A DNA stretch of 64,000 bases. Origin: CAYFUF01 sp964346245 (GTDB lineage Bacteria > Bacillota > Clostridia > Tissierellales > Peptoniphilaceae). The stretch is taken from the NCBI GenBank assembly GCA_964346245.1, contig CAYFUF010000002.1, forward strand, positions 1 through 64,000, written 5' to 3'. Positions 8,029 to 17,881 of this stretch are shown here, one piece after another. A program made the position numbers and the translations under genes. The notes beneath the pieces are model-generated. The model had not been told where the DNA came from, did not search any database, and saw only the letters and a list, made by a program, of their open reading frames with translations. How positions within the stretch are numbered: the first letter of the stretch is position 1; the number at the start of each line of letters is the position of its first letter.

Positions 8029-10023
8029 TTATTTCTGTAATGCTGCAGATTCTCCTGCTATGCGTCCAAAGACAACCGTATCAGGTACAGCATTACCGCC
8101 TAGACGGTTGGCACCGTGGATTCCACCCGTAACCTCACCAGCGGCATAGAGGCCTTTGATGATGTTGCCATCGGTATCCACTACTTGGCCCAGTGGCGTA
8201 ATTTCGATGCCACCCATGGTGTGGTGGATGGTTGGGACACGCTTAGACGCGTAATAAGGAGGTTTATCGAAAGCATCTTGCAACAGGGTCTTGTTCATTG
8301 GATCTTGCACTTCCCCAGCAACCGCTTGGTTATAGGTATCGACGGTAGCTTTCAAGTTTTCTGGGCTTACCCCGATTTCCTCTGCTAGACCTTCGATGGT
8401 ATCGCTGACTTGAACTGTTCCTGCCTCAACTAATTGGCCGATTTCTTCATTGAAGTCATTCTTGACCGTCTCGTCGTAATACTCATGAGCATCGTGGAGG
8501 ATCCACATGACCTTATCAGGTTGCTCCATCAAGGCTTGTGTAAGAACATCTCTCCGCTCATCCTCAGCGACAAAACGGTTGCCCTCATTGTTGATGAATA
8601 ATTGGTTAGCTGCATTGATACTGATATTTCCTTGCATGCCACCAGTAACTGGGTCGCCAACAGGTAAGAGCTGAATCCATTCCATGCCCACCAAGCTAGC
8701 ATTGACAGCTTGGGCCATCTCTATGCCATCTCCCGTCGCACTTACACTATTAGTGGAACCAAGGCCGTCCAGGCCGCCCCAGTGACTGTCATATTCAGCG
8801 ATGAGTTCCTCATTGCGGGCGAAACCACCGGTCGCAATGACAACCCCATTATTGGCCATAGCCACCACTTCATTATTTCCCTGCTTAGCCTTGACACCTA
8901 CGACTGCATCCCCATCCATGATGAGTTCATAAGCTCTAGTTTCAAACATGATTTTTGCTTGATCGCCCTTGGAATCAATGTATTCCATGTAGGCATCGAT
9001 TGGACCCGTAACTAGTGGCTTAACGAACTGGTGAGTTCTTGGCCACAAAGCGCCCGTTACCGTCGCCACCTTGTCTTGGAACTCAACACCCAAGCTCTCT
9101 AACCAACCGATAGACTCTTCCGCACCCTTGGCTAAGGTGTAGATGAGTTCTAGGTCCCCCACATAGTCACCACCACGATAGGCTTGAAGGGCATGAAGTT
9201 CAGGGCTGTCAAAAGTGTAGGTCGAACCTGCTGCCTCATATTCTTCAACTTGAGTCTTTAAGGTATCCATCAGCTCATGGTGGAGGTCATTTCTCGCCTC
9301 TTCCTCATAATAGCTATGGACAGAATCAAACACATCAGATCTCATCTCGATAGCTTGTTGGCGCAAATCATCAACCGCATTGTATTGGCCACCGGCCATG
9401 ATTGTTGACCCACCTACTGTAGGCATCTTCTCCAAGACGATAACCGAGGAATCATTTTGCAAAGCACCAACCGCAGCAGCAAGTCCAGCTCCACCGCCAC
9501 CAATAACAACGACGTCGTAGGTTAGCTCAATAGTTTCGCCCTCACCCTCTTCAGCGGTCTGATCAATCATGAAGGCTTCCGTATCGATACCGCCCTCAGC
9601 AAGAGCGTTCTCCACAGCCTCCAGGATTCCCTCACTGGTGTAGGTCGCACCAGCAACCGTGTCCACCTTTAGGCTCTGACTTGCCACAATCTTCTCTGGA
9701 ATTTGTTCAATAGCAGGATCAGAGATTCCAGGTGACTCATTGTGGTCCTTGATAACCACTTCAGTGATCTCGTCTTGACTAGCCGTTACTTCGACAAGTA
9801 TTGGGCCATTCAAGCCATTACCCTCCCCTGTCAAGACCTGACCAGCCTCTGCTTGACTTTCTTCTGAACTCTCTTCCGCTTCCTCAGATGCGTTCTCACT
9901 AGTCTCTGTATCCGTTATCTCAGCAGAACTTTCTTGGGACGTTGCACTATCATCCTTAGCACAAGCAGCGGTTGCCACCATGATAAAAGCCAATAATAGC
10001 GCTAATAGTCTCTTACCTCTCAT
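8029..10023 (-). CDS. Lipoprotein flavoprotein reductase (fumarate/urocanate reductase-like, FMN-binding plus FAD domains)
   Basis: A 664-residue extracytoplasmic flavoprotein of the soluble fumarate reductase group. Residues 1-21 are a lipoprotein signal with a TAAC box (Cys21), followed by a Ser/Glu-rich linker to about 62. The FMN-binding domain (63-145) has the flavinylation motif AGATYTS at 124-130, the target type modified by ApbE. The FAD_binding_2 domain begins with VVIGGGGAGLAA (172-183) and includes the substrate-site segment IHHTMGG and the C-terminal GGIHGANRLGGNA. Family members reduce fumarate, urocanate, methacrylate or similar enoates as terminal electron acceptors; I cannot tell which applies here. 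A repeat array upstream suggests dedicated control. Confidence 0.88.
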   Translation of the reverse strand: MRGKRLLALLLAFIMVATAACAKDDSATSQESSAEITDTETSENASEEAEESSEESQAEAGQVLTGEGNGLNGPILVEVTASQDEITEVVIKDHNESPGISDPAIEQIPEKIVASQSLKVDTVAGATYTSEGILEAVENALAEGGIDTEAFMIDQTAEEGEGETIELTYDVVVIGGGGAGLAAAVGALQNDSSVIVLEKMPTVGGSTIMAGGQYNAVDDLRQQAIEMRSDVFDSVHSYYEEEARNDLHHELMDTLKTQVEEYEAAGSTYTFDSPELHALQAYRGGDYVGDLELIYTLAKGAEESIGWLESLGVEFQDKVATVTGALWPRTHQFVKPLVTGPIDAYMEYIDSKGDQAKIMFETRAYELIMDGDAVVGVKAKQGNNEVVAMANNGVVIATGGFARNEELIAEYDSHWGGLDGLGSTNSVSATGDGIEMAQAVNASLVGMEWIQLLPVGDPVTGGMQGNISINAANQLFINNEGNRFVAEDERRDVLTQALMEQPDKVMWILHDAHEYYDETVKNDFNEEIGQLVEAGTVQVSDTIEGLAEEIGVSPENLKATVDTYNQAVAGEVQDPMNKTLLQDAFDKPPYYASKRVPTIHHTMGGIEITPLGQVVDTDGNIIKGLYAAGEVTGGIHGANRLGGNAVPDTVVFGRIAGESAALQK

Positions 10024-10051
10024 TGTTTCCTCCTCAAAATATGTAATGATA

Positions 10052-10103
10052 TAGAATATTAAATTAGAATATTTAATTAGAATATTCTACTAATATATTC
10101 TAT
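10052..10103 (-). repeat. Four 13-base tandem repeats, likely operator array of the flavoprotein gene
   Basis: TAGAATATT recurs at 10052, 10065 and 10078, exactly 13 bases apart, and a degenerate fourth copy (TAATATATT) begins at 10091. The third unit contains the perfect palindrome TAGAATATTCTA (10078-10089). The array starts 28 bases before the start codon of the gene at 8029-10023 and probably overlaps its promoter. Confidence 0.65.
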
Positions 10104-10141
10104 TCTATTGTCTAGACATTATCTTGTCAATATCATTCTGC

Positions 10142-10184
10142 AAAAAAAGAGAGCCATACTCTACAAATTTGTAGAATATGGCTC
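10142..10184 (-). terminator. Terminator after tadA
   Basis: A 34-base inverted repeat, 10151-10167 with 10168-10184 and one mismatch, is followed on the minus strand by TCT and seven T. It closes the ctpA-uvrB-uvrA-tadA stretch. Confidence 0.85.
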
Positions 10185-10227
10185 CCTATCGTTAGGCTAA
10201 ATCTAAGGGCCATGCCCCATAAAACCA

Positions 10228-10809
10228 CTACCTCTTTTTTTGCCCTTTCCCCCGCAATTCCCTAAAAAACGATGTCAAGAGCTTACGGCAATCCTCCTCC
10301 ATGAGACCGCCTAGCAGCTCGGTCTTCTGAAAGAGGTTTGGCAGGTTCAGGACATCCGTCACCGACCCACAGGCTCCCCTCTCCTTATCCCAGGCGCCAA
10401 AGACCAAGCGGCCCAGCCGCATATTGCCCACCGCGCCTGCACACATGACGCAAGGCTCCAAGGTCACATAGAGGGTCGCCTCGTTGAGATAGCGGCCAAG
10501 ACGTTGGCTTGCTTCCTGCAAGCAGAGCATCTCCGCATGATTCAGGCCGTTCTTTTCGCCCTCAATGCGGTTAGCTGACCGAGAGACAACCCTGCCCCTG
10601 TGGACAAGGACCGCCCCAACAGGCACTTCCCCCAAGCTGGCAGCCCGCTTGGCTTCTCTTATCGCTTGTTTCATATAGATGCGGTGGATAAGGAGGGCCG
10701 GAAAGCGGTTAGTGCCCCGCCACTTTTCCCTGCCCTTCAGGCCCACCAAGCGCCTCTTCAGTTTAGGCACTGGCTTAAACGGTACCTTTTTTCTAAGGGC
10801 CATCCCCAT
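10228..10809 (-). CDS. tadA: tRNA-specific adenosine-34 deaminase with an N-terminal extension
   Basis: Converts A34 of tRNA to inosine, widening wobble decoding. The zinc site is complete: HAE (His91-Ala-Glu93) and PCVMC (Cys120, Cys123, counted from ATG 10809), plus the EVPVGAVLV segment. The frame also opens at GTG 10818, but ATG 10809 has a GGGGGG-type ribosome site. The homologous region begins only near residue 45, so about 40 strongly basic residues precede the normal TadA start. No ATG, GTG or TTG lies close to the expected start, which suggests that the extension is real. The gene starts 15 bases after the uvrA stop, so it is probably co-transcribed with uvrA. Confidence 0.92.
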   Translation of the reverse strand: MGMALRKKVPFKPVPKLKRRLVGLKGREKWRGTNRFPALLIHRIYMKQAIREAKRAASLGEVPVGAVLVHRGRVVSRSANRIEGEKNGLNHAEMLCLQEASQRLGRYLNEATLYVTLEPCVMCAGAVGNMRLGRLVFGAWDKERGACGSVTDVLNLPNLFQKTELLGGLMEEDCRKLLTSFFRELRGKGQKKR

Positions 10810-10823
10810 GATACACACCCCCC

Positions 10824-13658
10824 TTACTTGGTCCGATCTCTTTTTAAAATAGGTTTGAGGAACTGACCGGTATAGGATTTCTTGACCTTGACCACTTCTT
10901 CTGGCGTGCCGGTGGCAACGATAAGTCCGCCACCATCGCCCCCTTCAGGACCTAGGTCGATGATATGGTCGGCCGTCTTGATGACATCCAGATTGTGCTC
11001 GATAACAACGATTGTGTTACCCTGGTCAATCAAGCGCTGGAATACCTTGATCAGTCGCTCGATGTCCGCCACATGCAGACCCGTCGTCGGCTCATCCAAG
11101 ATATAGATTGTCTTGCCGGTTGACACCTTGCCTAGCTCAGCCGCCAGCTTAACCCTCTGGGCCTCGCCACCGGAAAGCTCCGTGGAAGGTTGGCCAATCT
11201 TCAGGTAGCCAAGGCCCACATCCACTAGGGTCTGTAGGCGTCGGCGGACGCCGGGGTGGTTTTCGAAGAAGGTCAAACCCTCGTCGATGGTCATACCCAA
11301 GACATCCGATATGGTCTTCCCCTTGTAGGTGACTTGCAGAGTTTCCCGATTGTAGCGCTTGCCGTCGCAGACTTCGCAAGGAACATAGACGTCTGGCAAA
11401 AAGTGCATCTCTACCTTAATCGTTCCATCACCCTTACAAGCCTCGCATCGGCCACCCTTGACATTGAAGGAGAAGCGGCCCTTGTCGTAGCCGCGAATCT
11501 TTGCCTCATTGGTCATTGCGAAGACCTCCCGAATCAAGTCGAAGACCTTAGTGTAGGTAGCCGGGTTAGACCGAGGGGTCCGGCCGATAGGCGATTGGTC
11601 AATCTCAATAACCTTGTCCAAGAGCTCCAAGCCCTTTATGCTCTTGTAGCGGCCAGGTCTCAACCTTGCATTGTTCAAACGGTTAGCCAAGACCTTATAG
11701 AGGATGCCTTCGACAAAGGAAGACTTGCCAGAGCCCGAAACGCCTGTAATACAGGTCATGACCCCAATCGGTATGTCGACGGTAATTCCCTTCAAGTTGT
11801 TCTCGTAGCAGCCAGATATGGTGAGGAAGCCCTTGGCTTCCCGTCTCGTTTCAGGAACGGGGATAAACCTCTTATGGGACAGGTAGAGGCCGGTGATGGA
11901 GTCTGGATTGTTGATGATTGCCTGGTAGTCACCTTGGGCAACCACTTCCCCGCCATTGATGCCAGCGCCAGGCCCGATATCTACAATCCAGTCAGCTACC
12001 CGCATGGTGTCTTCATCGTGCTCAACAATAATCAGGGTGTTACCCAGGTCGGTCAGCCCACGAAGAGATTTCAACAGCCGGTTGTTGTCTCGCTGGTGGA
12101 GGCCGATGGAAGGCTCATCCAAGACGTAGATAACGCCAACCAAACCAGACCCAATCTGGGTAGCCAGCCGAATCCGCTGGGCTTCCCCGCCCGATAGCGT
12201 AGCCGCATAGCGGTCCAAGGTCAAATACTCCAGCCCAACGTCAACCAAGAAGCGGAGCCTAGCCAAAACTTCCTTCAATATAGGTGCCGCAATCAGCTTC
12301 TCTGCTGGTGAAAAGGTCAAATTCTCTGTCCACTCGTAGGCATCTCGAATATTCATCCGCGAATACTCCGCAATATTTTTATCATTGACGTGGATGGACA
12401 GGGCCTCTGGTTTGAGGCGGTCACCACCACAGGTTTCACAGGTATTCTCAGCCATGAAGTCTTCTATTTTCTTCTCCATCGCCCCTGAACCCGTCTGCCG
12501 GTAACGGCGGGTCAGGTTGGGAATCAGGCCTTCCCAGCTATCTCGGTAATCCTTGTGACCTGAGAAGTGGGAGTCAAAATGGAAGCTGAACTTCTCATCG
12601 CCCGTTCCGTAGAGCAATTGCTCGAAGAAATCGTCACTGGCTTGGCCAATCGGTTGGTCCAAATCTAGGCCGTGCTTCTTCGCCAAGGCGGCAAACATCT
12701 CATAGTAAAAGGTGCCCGGCTTGCTGGTCGCGAAAGGGGCAATTGCGCCTTGGTTGATGGATAAATCAGGATTTGGTATGCAAAGCTGGGGGTCAACCGC
12801 AGCGTGGAAGCCGATGCCGTCACAGTCTGGGCAGGCCCCCTGAGGGCTGTTGAAGGAGAGAAGTCTAGGCTCAATCTCATCCAAGCTCATGTGGCCGTTA
12901 GGGCAGGCTAAATTTGCTGAATAAGTGTGCCTTTCTCCATCGACTACTTGGACGACGATGGTGCCATCAGCCTGTTCTAGAGCGGTCTCTAGGGAGGTAG
13001 CTAGACGGGAGTCCATGCCCTCCTTGACTACTAGACGGTCGACGACAATCTCAATGGTGTGCTTCTTGTTGCGGTCGAGATCTACCTCCTCGCCAGCATC
13101 TACCTGTTCCCCGTCGATGATAAAGCGGGTAAAACCCTGCTTCTCTAAATTCTCGATTGCCTTCTTATGTTGACCCTTCTTCTCTCGAATGACTGGGGCA
13201 AGCAGGAGGATTCGAGTCCGCTCTGGTAGTTGGAGAATATCGTCGACGATTTGGTCCACCGACATTGCCTTGATTTCCTCTCCGCAGACTGGGCAAAAGG
13301 CGTGTCCCACCTTGGCAAACAGCAGGCGGAGGTAGTCATAGATTTCGGTAACGGTACCCACGGTAGATCTAGGGTTCCGGTTGGTCGTTTTTTGGTCGAT
13401 GGAAATGGATGGAGATAGGCCGTCAACGGCATCCACATCCGGCTTATCCATCTGGCCGAGGAACATGCGGGCGTAGCTGGATAAACTCTCCACGTACCGC
13501 CTTTGCCCTTCGGCATATATGGTATCGAACGCCAAGGAGGACTTGCCTGAACCGCTTAAGCCCGTCATGACGATCATCTTTTCACGAGGGAGAGTCAGGT
13601 CAATATCCTTAAGGTTATTGACCTTCGCCCCCTTGATAATGATATTTTCTAAAGACAT
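10824..13658 (-). CDS. uvrA: Excinuclease ABC subunit A
   Basis: The damage-recognition ATPase of nucleotide excision repair, which loads UvrB onto DNA. At 944 residues it is full length. The first nucleotide-binding domain has Walker A GLSGSGKSS (residues 33-41) and an interrupted signature LSGGEAQRI. The second has GVSGSGKSSF near residue 635 and a second LSGGEAQRV. Zinc modules are seen at CPVCGEEI, CETCGGDRL and the CEACKGDG...CEVCDGKRY pair. The gene starts 30 bases after uvrB and is followed closely by tadA, so the genes form an operon. Confidence 0.97.
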   Translation of the reverse strand: MSLENIIIKGAKVNNLKDIDLTLPREKMIVMTGLSGSGKSSLAFDTIYAEGQRRYVESLSSYARMFLGQMDKPDVDAVDGLSPSISIDQKTTNRNPRSTVGTVTEIYDYLRLLFAKVGHAFCPVCGEEIKAMSVDQIVDDILQLPERTRILLLAPVIREKKGQHKKAIENLEKQGFTRFIIDGEQVDAGEEVDLDRNKKHTIEIVVDRLVVKEGMDSRLATSLETALEQADGTIVVQVVDGERHTYSANLACPNGHMSLDEIEPRLLSFNSPQGACPDCDGIGFHAAVDPQLCIPNPDLSINQGAIAPFATSKPGTFYYEMFAALAKKHGLDLDQPIGQASDDFFEQLLYGTGDEKFSFHFDSHFSGHKDYRDSWEGLIPNLTRRYRQTGSGAMEKKIEDFMAENTCETCGGDRLKPEALSIHVNDKNIAEYSRMNIRDAYEWTENLTFSPAEKLIAAPILKEVLARLRFLVDVGLEYLTLDRYAATLSGGEAQRIRLATQIGSGLVGVIYVLDEPSIGLHQRDNNRLLKSLRGLTDLGNTLIIVEHDEDTMRVADWIVDIGPGAGINGGEVVAQGDYQAIINNPDSITGLYLSHKRFIPVPETRREAKGFLTISGCYENNLKGITVDIPIGVMTCITGVSGSGKSSFVEGILYKVLANRLNNARLRPGRYKSIKGLELLDKVIEIDQSPIGRTPRSNPATYTKVFDLIREVFAMTNEAKIRGYDKGRFSFNVKGGRCEACKGDGTIKVEMHFLPDVYVPCEVCDGKRYNRETLQVTYKGKTISDVLGMTIDEGLTFFENHPGVRRRLQTLVDVGLGYLKIGQPSTELSGGEAQRVKLAAELGKVSTGKTIYILDEPTTGLHVADIERLIKVFQRLIDQGNTIVVIEHNLDVIKTADHIIDLGPEGGDGGGLIVATGTPEEVVKVKKSYTGQFLKPILKRDRTK

Positions 13659-13688
13659 CCTTGCTCCTTTGCCTTTTTCATATAAGGG

Positions 13689-15686
13689 TTAATAAATGCT
13701 GTATTGTTCGCGCATCGCCCTAATCTGATCACGGAGGGTGGCCGCCCGCTCGAAGTCTAACTCTTCCGCTGACTTGCGCATCTCCAGCTCCATGTTGATA
13801 ATGATCTTTTCGATGTCGTCCATGGAGAAGCTATCTTTTTCCATGAATTCCTCATCCACCCCATCGTAATCTTCCAGGTCCTCTGCAGCGATGCCTGTCG
13901 AAATCAGCTCATGAATGCTCTTGACTATCGTCTTGGGGGTGATATCGTGCTCCTTATTGTAGCTTTCTTGAATTTCCCGCCGCCGGTTGGTCTCATCCAG
14001 GGCCTTCTGCATTGACCCCGTCACTCGGTCGGCGTACATGATGACCCTTCCGTCCACGTTTCTTGCCGCCCGACCGATCGTCTGAATCAAAGAGGTCTCG
14101 GACCGGAGGAAGCCTTCCTTGTCGGCATCAAGGATGGCAATCAGGGAAACTTCCGGTAGGTCTAAGCCCTCTCGCAGAAGGTTGATGCCCACCAAGACAT
14201 CGTGCTTGCCCATACGCAAGTCTCTCAAAATCTCCATCCGCTCCAAGGTATCAATATCTGAGTGCAGGTAGGTCACCTTGATATCCACATCCTCCAAGTA
14301 GGCGGTCAGGTCCTCTGCCATCTTCTTGGTCAGGGTCGTAATCAGAACCCGCTCCTTCTTAGCGACCGTTGCTCGAATCTCGTTTAAGAGGTCGTCAATC
14401 TGGTGCTTGGTTGGCCTAACCTTGACAAGAGGGTCAAGGAGGCCCGTTGGCCGAATCAGCTGATCCACCACTCGGGTGGACTTTTCAATCTCTTCATCGC
14501 CCGGAGTAGCTGATACGTAGATTGCCTGCGGTATCAGCTGCTCGAACTCATCATATTTTAAAGGTCGATTGTCCAGAGCGGAAGGCAGCCTGAAGCCATA
14601 GTCGACCAGGTTTTGCTTCCTTGCTCGGTCTCCGTTATACATCCCCCTGACCTGAGGCAAGGTGACGTGGCTCTCATCCACCATGAGGACAAAGTCCTTC
14701 TTAAAGTAGTCAATTAACGTGTAGGGCCTGGAACCTGCGGGCCTTGAGCTCAAGTGTCTGGAATAATTTTCGATGCCCGAACAGAAGCCCACCTCTTTGA
14801 GCATTTCAATATCATAGAGGGTCCGCTGTTCCAGACGCTGGGCCTCCACTAACTTGTTTTCACTTCTCAGCTCGTCCAAGCGGTCAACCAGCTCCGCCTC
14901 GATTGAGAGAACAGCTCGGTCAATCTTGTCTCGGCTGGTGGCGTAGTGGGAGGCAGGAAAGAGCATGATGTGCGTCCTTGCCCCGAGGATTTCTCCCGTC
15001 AGATAATTAATCTCCAGAAGGCGGTCAATCTCATCGCCGAAAAACTCCACGCGGATGGCCTCTTCATTGGAGGCTGCGGGGAAGATATCTACCGTGTCCC
15101 CGCGGACCCGGAAAGTGCCACGGGTGAAGCTCATATCGTTTCTCTGGTACTGGATGCTGATCAACTTTCTTAGCAGGTCATCCCTTTCCATCGTCATGCC
15201 TGGCCGCAAGGAGATTGTCAGGTTCTCATAATCAATAGGGTCTCCTAGGCCATATATGCAAGACACCGACGCCACAATAATCACATCATCCCGCTCGTAC
15301 AAGGAAGCGGTCGCTGAGTGGCGAAGCTTGTCAATCTCGTCATTGATGGATGAGTCCTTCGCGATGTAGGTGTCTGTCGCCGCCACATAGGCTTCTGGTT
15401 GGTAGTAGTCGTAGTAGCTGACAAAATACTCCACCGCATTGTCCGGGAAGAATTCCCTGAACTCCGAGGTCAATTGGGATGCCAGCGTCTTATTATGCGC
15501 CAACACCAAAGTTGGCTTCTGTACTTCTTGGATGATGTTGGCCATGGTGAAGGTCTTGCCCGATCCCGTCACTCCCCGCAGGGTCTGGTAGCGGTCTCCC
15601 TTCTGGAGGCCCCTAGCCAAAGCTTTGATCGCATCGGGCTGGTCGCCCGTTGGCTGGAAATCGGAATGTACTTTGAACTTGCCCAT
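13689..15686 (-). CDS. uvrB: Excinuclease ABC subunit B
   Basis: The helicase-like subunit of nucleotide excision repair that verifies damage and recruits UvrC. It has 665 residues, the normal length. Walker A GVTGSGKT is at residues 38-45, the DNA-clamping beta-hairpin YYDYYQPEAY is at 91-100, and DESHVTLPQVRGMYNGD and the TRVVDQLIRPTG segment are typical. The C-terminal UVR motif (FERAATLRDQIRAM) that binds UvrC and UvrA is present. It lies upstream of uvrA on the same strand, as in most Bacillota. Confidence 0.97.
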   Translation of the reverse strand: MGKFKVHSDFQPTGDQPDAIKALARGLQKGDRYQTLRGVTGSGKTFTMANIIQEVQKPTLVLAHNKTLASQLTSEFREFFPDNAVEYFVSYYDYYQPEAYVAATDTYIAKDSSINDEIDKLRHSATASLYERDDVIIVASVSCIYGLGDPIDYENLTISLRPGMTMERDDLLRKLISIQYQRNDMSFTRGTFRVRGDTVDIFPAASNEEAIRVEFFGDEIDRLLEINYLTGEILGARTHIMLFPASHYATSRDKIDRAVLSIEAELVDRLDELRSENKLVEAQRLEQRTLYDIEMLKEVGFCSGIENYSRHLSSRPAGSRPYTLIDYFKKDFVLMVDESHVTLPQVRGMYNGDRARKQNLVDYGFRLPSALDNRPLKYDEFEQLIPQAIYVSATPGDEEIEKSTRVVDQLIRPTGLLDPLVKVRPTKHQIDDLLNEIRATVAKKERVLITTLTKKMAEDLTAYLEDVDIKVTYLHSDIDTLERMEILRDLRMGKHDVLVGINLLREGLDLPEVSLIAILDADKEGFLRSETSLIQTIGRAARNVDGRVIMYADRVTGSMQKALDETNRRREIQESYNKEHDITPKTIVKSIHELISTGIAAEDLEDYDGVDEEFMEKDSFSMDDIEKIIINMELEMRKSAEELDFERAATLRDQIRAMREQYSIY

Positions 15687-15758
15687 TCGATGGTCTCCCT
15701 TCTTTCAAGATAAAGAATGGAGGAATAAATATTCCCCCATTCGCAATGTCTTATTATC

Positions 15759-17009
15759 TTACTTGGTCTTGATTTGCTTGATAGCTTCCTGCAGCTGGTT
15801 ATCTTGGTCCAAATACTCGGGCCCGAAACCTTCCGCGTTCTCGTTGAGTTCGAGAACTGTATCAGGTGTGATACCCTTCTCGTGGATCCTTTCACCATTC
15901 GGTGTCAGATACTCGGCCATGGTCAATTTGAAACCACCAGCATTGGGGTCGTTTAAACCCAAAGGATAGATGCGCTGAATGATTCCTTTGCCGAAGGTCT
16001 TCGTTCCAACGGAAGTCGCCCTGTTGTGGTCCCGTAAGGCCCCAAGGAGAATTTCCGATGCGGACGCTGATCCCTCATTGACCAATACCACGATAGGTAG
16101 GGTCTCCTGATTCGAATCAGAGTAGACCGTATCTTCGTTACCTTGATTATCCACTGAAGTGACAATGGCTCCTTCACCCAAGAGCATGTCAGCTATACTT
16201 TCTGTTACTGATAGGAGTCCACCGGGATTATTCCGCAAGTCAAGGATGATCCGGTCAGCGCCCTGATTCTTCAAATCATCCCACTGCTGCCTGAACTCGT
16301 TATAGGTTGGTTCATCGAAAGATGTGATTTGGATGTAGCCAATCTTATCTTCTAACATCTGGGAAGCAACGCTGTCGATATGAATGATCTCCCTCGTGAT
16401 CGTGTAATCTTGCGTCTCTACTTTCCCACCCACTGTTCTTTGCACGGTGATGGTTACTTCTGTACCTACCTCGCCCCGCATCTTGGACGATGCTTCTTCC
16501 AATTCAGAGCCCATATAGGATGCGCCATCAATAGCAATAATCTTGTCGCCCGATTTGATGCCTTGCCTTTGGGCAGGGGTTCCTTCGATTGGCGACACCA
16601 CGGTGATAATGTTGTCTTCACCCGCATTGACGACAACGCCAATACCGGCAAATTCACCTGCCGTGTCCTCCATCAGCTTAGCGAACTCTTCCCCTGTATA
16701 AAACACGGAGTAGGGGTCGCCTAAACTAGCAAACAAGCCCTTATAGATGCCGGCTTCCAAGGCGTCCTTATCATAATCGAAAAGATACTCCCGCTCGATT
16801 ACGTCGCTATACTCTTTTATGTTGTTGAGGATACGAGCATCCCTCTCCTCATCGGTGACTTGCACACCTTCTTGGCCACTCTCGCCACCCGTCGTGTTCA
16901 CCTGGGCAACCCTGCTGTTTCCTTGGGTGCTTGCCCCCAATAAGAAACCGCCGATGCCAAAAGTGCCTAAGAGTAAAACGAGAATTAACGCCTTTCCTGT
17001 TTTTTTCAT
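15759..17009 (-). CDS. Carboxyl-terminal processing protease (S41 family, CtpA/CtpB-like)
   Basis: A secreted or membrane-anchored serine protease with a PDZ domain. I chose ATG 17009, preceded by GGAGACAACT; the longer frame from 17048 has no ribosome site and puts residues before the signal anchor. The product is 416 residues: an N-terminal hydrophobic anchor (about 8-30), a PDZ domain (about 105-185, with GIGVVVNAGEDNIITVVSP), and the S41 core with LDLRNNPGG, the nucleophile region EGSASASEI and the catalytic Lys in TFGKGIIQ. Family members clip the C-termini of exported proteins or signalling factors. It lies upstream of uvrB, with a 72-base gap. Confidence 0.93.
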   Translation of the reverse strand: MKKTGKALILVLLLGTFGIGGFLLGASTQGNSRVAQVNTTGGESGQEGVQVTDEERDARILNNIKEYSDVIEREYLFDYDKDALEAGIYKGLFASLGDPYSVFYTGEEFAKLMEDTAGEFAGIGVVVNAGEDNIITVVSPIEGTPAQRQGIKSGDKIIAIDGASYMGSELEEASSKMRGEVGTEVTITVQRTVGGKVETQDYTITREIIHIDSVASQMLEDKIGYIQITSFDEPTYNEFRQQWDDLKNQGADRIILDLRNNPGGLLSVTESIADMLLGEGAIVTSVDNQGNEDTVYSDSNQETLPIVVLVNEGSASASEILLGALRDHNRATSVGTKTFGKGIIQRIYPLGLNDPNAGGFKLTMAEYLTPNGERIHEKGITPDTVLELNENAEGFGPEYLDQDNQLQEAIKQIKTK

Positions 17010-17225
17010 AGTTGTCTCCTCTTGCTTGCAGGGCTTACACCAGCCCAACTTGCATACTTGCTAAAACTCAACTCTTTACTTCGAAAAGAATAATTATAAG
17101 ATTTAGAGTTACCTGCTTATTATAACATACTGAAAGCAATGTGAATTAGCTTTCCCTACTTTCTTCATTGAACCATCCCCCTTTAGATGCTACAATTTTG
17201 ATAGTAATTTTGAAGAGGAGGAGAC

Positions 17226-17852
17226 ATGGCCAAACTATATTTTCGCTATGGGGCAATGAATTCTGGAAAATCAACACTTTTATTGCAAGTCGCTTACAAC
17301 TACGAGGAGCGGGGCATGAAAGTGCTTTTAATGAAACCGGGCATCGACACCAAGGGGGGCGAAAAGATCGTCAGCCGCCTGGGTGTGGAACGTCAAGTCG
17401 ATTCAATTATCACCAAAGATGCCGACTGCCGAACGCTAATTAAGTCCGTCCTAGACGACCGCAAGATCGACTGCATACTCGTGGATGAGGCCCAGTTCCT
17501 GTCCCGCGTTCAGGTAGACCAACTCTTTTCCGTAGTGATGGACCTGGGCATTCCCACCATCTGCTACGGCCTGCGCACTGACTTCCTCGGCGAAGGCTTC
17601 GAAGGCGCCACCCGCCTCCTGCAAGTTGCCCACTCCTTGGAAGAACTAAAAACGATCTGCCACTGCGGCCGCAAGGCAATCTTAAACCTCCGCAAAGTCA
17701 ATGGCAATGTCGTCTTTGCCGGTGACCAAGTTGCCATCGATGGTCAAGACCAAGTCGACTATGAAGCCTACTGCGGCCAATGCTACTTCGAGGAGCGCAG
17801 GAAGAAGGGCCTTTTGCCCCTAGAGAGCTTGGAGGATGACATCCTCGCTTGA
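17226..17852 (+). CDS. tdk: Thymidine kinase
   Basis: Phosphorylates thymidine with ATP in the pyrimidine nucleoside salvage pathway. The 208-residue type II enzyme has Walker A GAMNSGKST (residues 9-17), the DEAQF Walker B near residue 90, the lasso/lid region, and the four zinc Cys in the CHCGRKA and YCGQCYFEE segments near 145 and 183. The ATG follows GAGGAGGAGAC, an excellent ribosome site. It is the only plus-strand gene in this region and stands alone. Confidence 0.96.
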   Translation: MAKLYFRYGAMNSGKSTLLLQVAYNYEERGMKVLLMKPGIDTKGGEKIVSRLGVERQVDSIITKDADCRTLIKSVLDDRKIDCILVDEAQFLSRVQVDQLFSVVMDLGIPTICYGLRTDFLGEGFEGATRLLQVAHSLEELKTICHCGRKAILNLRKVNGNVVFAGDQVAIDGQDQVDYEAYCGQCYFEERRKKGLLPLESLEDDILA

Positions 17853-17881
17853 TTTTGGTTCAGGGTGGCAAATTGCCCAAA

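Noticed and set aside
10052..10103. Short repeats considered as a CRISPR array
   Set aside because: The units are 13 bases with no unique spacers, there are no cas genes, and the position fits a promoter.
11256..12197. 313-codon open frame on the plus strand inside uvrA
   Set aside because: Fully antisense to conserved UvrA domains, with no recognisable motif.
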